From assembly GCA_964587815.1 (NCBI GenBank), contig CAZPMH010000028.1, positions 1 through 22,796 on the forward strand: a stretch of DNA of 22,796 nucleotides, read 5' to 3'. Positions 21,306-22,796 of this stretch are shown here, one piece after another; positions within the stretch are counted from its first letter, which is position 1, and each line of letters opens with the position of its first letter. The notes under the pieces are model-generated. The model had not been told where the DNA came from, did not search any database, and saw only the letters and a list, made by a program, of their open reading frames with translations. Made by a program: the position numbers and the translations under genes. Source of the stretch: UBA1672 sp964587815 (lineage in GTDB: Bacteria > Pseudomonadota > Alphaproteobacteria > Micavibrionales > Micavibrionaceae).

Positions 21306-22586
21306 ATGAAACACGCATCTCCAGTTTGGCATCCGTTTACGCAGCACGCGATTGCGCCTAACCCTATTTTTGTGGAGCGTTCCAAGGGCACGTTGCTTTA
21401 CACCAATGACGGGCGAGAGGTTGTTGATGCAATTTCCAGCTGGTGGGTGATTAATCACGGGCATTCGCACCCTGATATTGTTGCAGCGGTTCGGGAGCAA
21501 GCGGAAAAGCTGGATCAAGTGATTTTTGCAGGCTTTACGCATGCACCGGCAGAGGAGTTGGCGGCGAGTCTTATCGATCTAAGCGATGGTGCTTTTGATC
21601 ATGTGTTTTATTCCGATAGCGGATCGACGGCCGTTGAGGTCGCGTTAAAAATGGCGATTGGCTATTGGGAGCATACGGGGCGGCCGCGGCAGAAGGTGAT
21701 TGCCTTTGAAGACGGGTATCACGGGGATACGTTCGGTACGATGTCGGCGGGTGGACGGAGTGTTTATAATAAGATTTACGAGCCGTTTTTGTTTGAGGTG
21801 GAGCATTTACCCGTGCCTGTCGCGGGGAAAGAAGCGAAAACGCTGGAGCGCCTTGAGCATGTTTTAAAAGCGCATAAAGATGATGTGGCGGCGTTTGTGT
21901 TTGAGCCACTGGTTTTAGGCGCGGGGGGTATGATTTTCTATTCTGCTGATGTTTTGTGTCAGATGGCGGAGATGTGTCGTGCGCATGATGTGTTGTTGAT
22001 TGCTGATGAGGTGATGACAGGTTTTGGTCGTACGGGCAGTATTTTTGCCTGTGAACAGGCGGGATTTATGCCTGATATTATTTGTTTATCGAAGGGTTTA
22101 ACGGGCGGTTTTTTGCCTTTAGGTGCGACGCTGTGTACGCGTGATATTTATCAAGCGTTTTATCATAAAGATAAAGCGAAGATGTTTTTTCATTCCTCGT
22201 CTTTTACGGGTAATCCGATGGCGTGTGCGGCGGCGAATGCGGCGTTGAAGATTTGGCAAGACGAGCCCGTGACGGAGCGTATTGAAAACTTAGCGTCCGT
22301 TCATGCCAAAGCTGCGAAGCGGTTTGAGGCGCGGCCTGATATTGAAAATGTAAGACAGCAAGGCACGATTTTAGCGATGGATATCAAAACCGAAGGGCGC
22401 AGCGGGTATCTGTCGGATATTCAGCCCAAATTATACGATTCCTTTCTTAGCCAAGATGTTCTCTTGCGTCCGTTGGGGAATACGGTTTATATTTTGCCAC
22501 CATACTGCATAACAAAAGAAGAGTTGGAGCGCACCTATGACGCAATCGATTTCGCCTTGGACAGCCTCGGGGATGACGGAAAATAA
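21306..22586 (+). CDS. bioA: Adenosylmethionine-8-amino-7-oxononanoate aminotransferase
   Basis: A 426-residue class III PLP aminotransferase that makes 7,8-diaminononanoate using an amino donor, S-adenosylmethionine in the classical enzyme. Signatures: VWHPFTQH at the start (7-14), SSWWVINHGHSHP (44-56), GYHGDTFGTMS (138-148), D234 in LIADEVMTGFGRTG and the PLP lysine K263 in CLSKGLTGGFLPLG. ATG 21306 has no clear ribosome site; the TTG at 21288 is also in frame but would add six residues absent from the family. It follows bioD by 45 bp and overlaps the next gene by about 50 bp. Confidence 0.96.
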   Translation: MKHASPVWHPFTQHAIAPNPIFVERSKGTLLYTNDGREVVDAISSWWVINHGHSHPDIVAAVREQAEKLDQVIFAGFTHAPAEELAASLIDLSDGAFDHVFYSDSGSTAVEVALKMAIGYWEHTGRPRQKVIAFEDGYHGDTFGTMSAGGRSVYNKIYEPFLFEVEHLPVPVAGKEAKTLERLEHVLKAHKDDVAAFVFEPLVLGAGGMIFYSADVLCQMAEMCRAHDVLLIADEVMTGFGRTGSIFACEQAGFMPDIICLSKGLTGGFLPLGATLCTRDIYQAFYHKDKAKMFFHSSSFTGNPMACAAANAALKIWQDEPVTERIENLASVHAKAAKRFEARPDIENVRQQGTILAMDIKTEGRSGYLSDIQPKLYDSFLSQDVLLRPLGNTVYILPPYCITKEELERTYDAIDFALDSLGDDGK

Positions 22587-22796
22587 CCGCCAATATGAGG
22601 GGCGCGTTCGTTCGTTTTTAACGACAATAGTTGAGGATAAGCCGCGGCATGCCCTGTTTTTGAATATGTTGGCGATGTTGGAGCATTTGGGGAGTCGTAA
22701 GATTATGATCTCTCAAATGGATAAGGTGATGACGCAGGATACGCTTCAGCATCTTTCTGAAGAGGCGCGCCATGCGTATTTTTTCAAGCGCAATGC
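22537..22796 (+). CDS. Ferritin-like protein of unknown function, N-terminal part (right edge)
   Basis: The frame is open to the right edge, giving 86 residues. ATG 22537 has GGAG 9 bp before it and overlaps the end of bioA by 50 bp; ATG 22573 is an alternative with a poor site. The visible part is helical: NMLAMLEHLGSRKIMISQ (about 43-60) and LQHLSEEARHAYFFKR (about 70-85). E49 followed by E76-x2-H79 matches the first half of a ferritin-like diiron site (Glu in helix A, ExxH in helix B). No signal peptide is seen. The overlap with bioA ties it to biotin synthesis. The second half, needed to confirm the metal site, is outside the window. It is not a KAS III-type protein such as BioZ. Confidence 0.65.
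   Translation, partial: MTQSISPWTASGMTENNRQYEGRVRSFLTTIVEDKPRHALFLNMLAMLEHLGSRKIMISQMDKVMTQDTLQHLSEEARHAYFFKRN

Overview
The window looks like a chromosomal stretch of a free-living or predatory-type alphaproteobacterium with moderate GC. The clearest signs are the neighbourhood mutM, small secreted protein, rpsT, dnaA, which is typical of Alphaproteobacteria, together with a COX15-type heme A synthase, an adrenodoxin-type [2Fe-2S] ferredoxin and a bioB-bioF-bioD-bioA cluster. Short secreted proteins with YC(N/D)GTNW repeats recur, as far as I recall, in Micavibrio-like lineages, so that placement is possible but is inference. I saw no rRNA, tRNA, insertion sequence, prophage or CRISPR.

Layout. 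1-421 holds the end of an unrecognised gene. 459-2209 is a compact four-gene metal-handling operon: a Cys/His/Met-rich CopL-like exported protein, a predicted outer-membrane protein, a periplasmic HMA metal-binding protein (MerP-like) and a MerT-like membrane protein; there is no merA or merR here. 2365-4278 codes for a large acidic, mostly disordered protein that ends exactly against the convergent heme A synthase gene (4279-5382, minus). 5483-7963 carries an unknown membrane protein, a ferredoxin, and an unknown His-rich polytopic membrane protein. 8152-10246 is groES-groEL, with a roughly 105-110 nt palindromic element after each of the two genes and a bidirectional terminator after the second. 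10436-12127 (minus) is an XRE regulator followed by a formyltransferase-like enzyme, then a YgjV-like membrane protein (12270-12815, minus). 12942-14850 is an anchored unknown protein, translationally coupled to mutM, then a secreted protein. 15058-17292 holds rpsT and dnaA, with candidate DnaA boxes upstream of rpsT. 17362-18198 (minus) is a secreted repeat protein. 18295 to the right edge is the biotin cluster bioB-bioF-(AT-rich gap)-bioD-bioA, followed by the start of a ferritin-like unknown gene overlapping bioA.

How the parts work together. BioF, BioA, BioD and BioB are the four late steps from pimeloyl thioester to biotin; no pimeloyl-forming enzyme is recognised in the window, which makes the gene downstream of bioA the most interesting local candidate. 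The metal operon reads as binding, export and transfer of a thiophilic metal ion. The remaining genes are core maintenance: chaperonin, oxidised-guanine repair, ribosome assembly and replication initiation.

The most notable unexplained items are the paired palindromic elements around groEL, the gene downstream of bioA, the ferredoxin with its His-rich membrane neighbour, and the metal operon. All assignments were made by reading; no database search was run.
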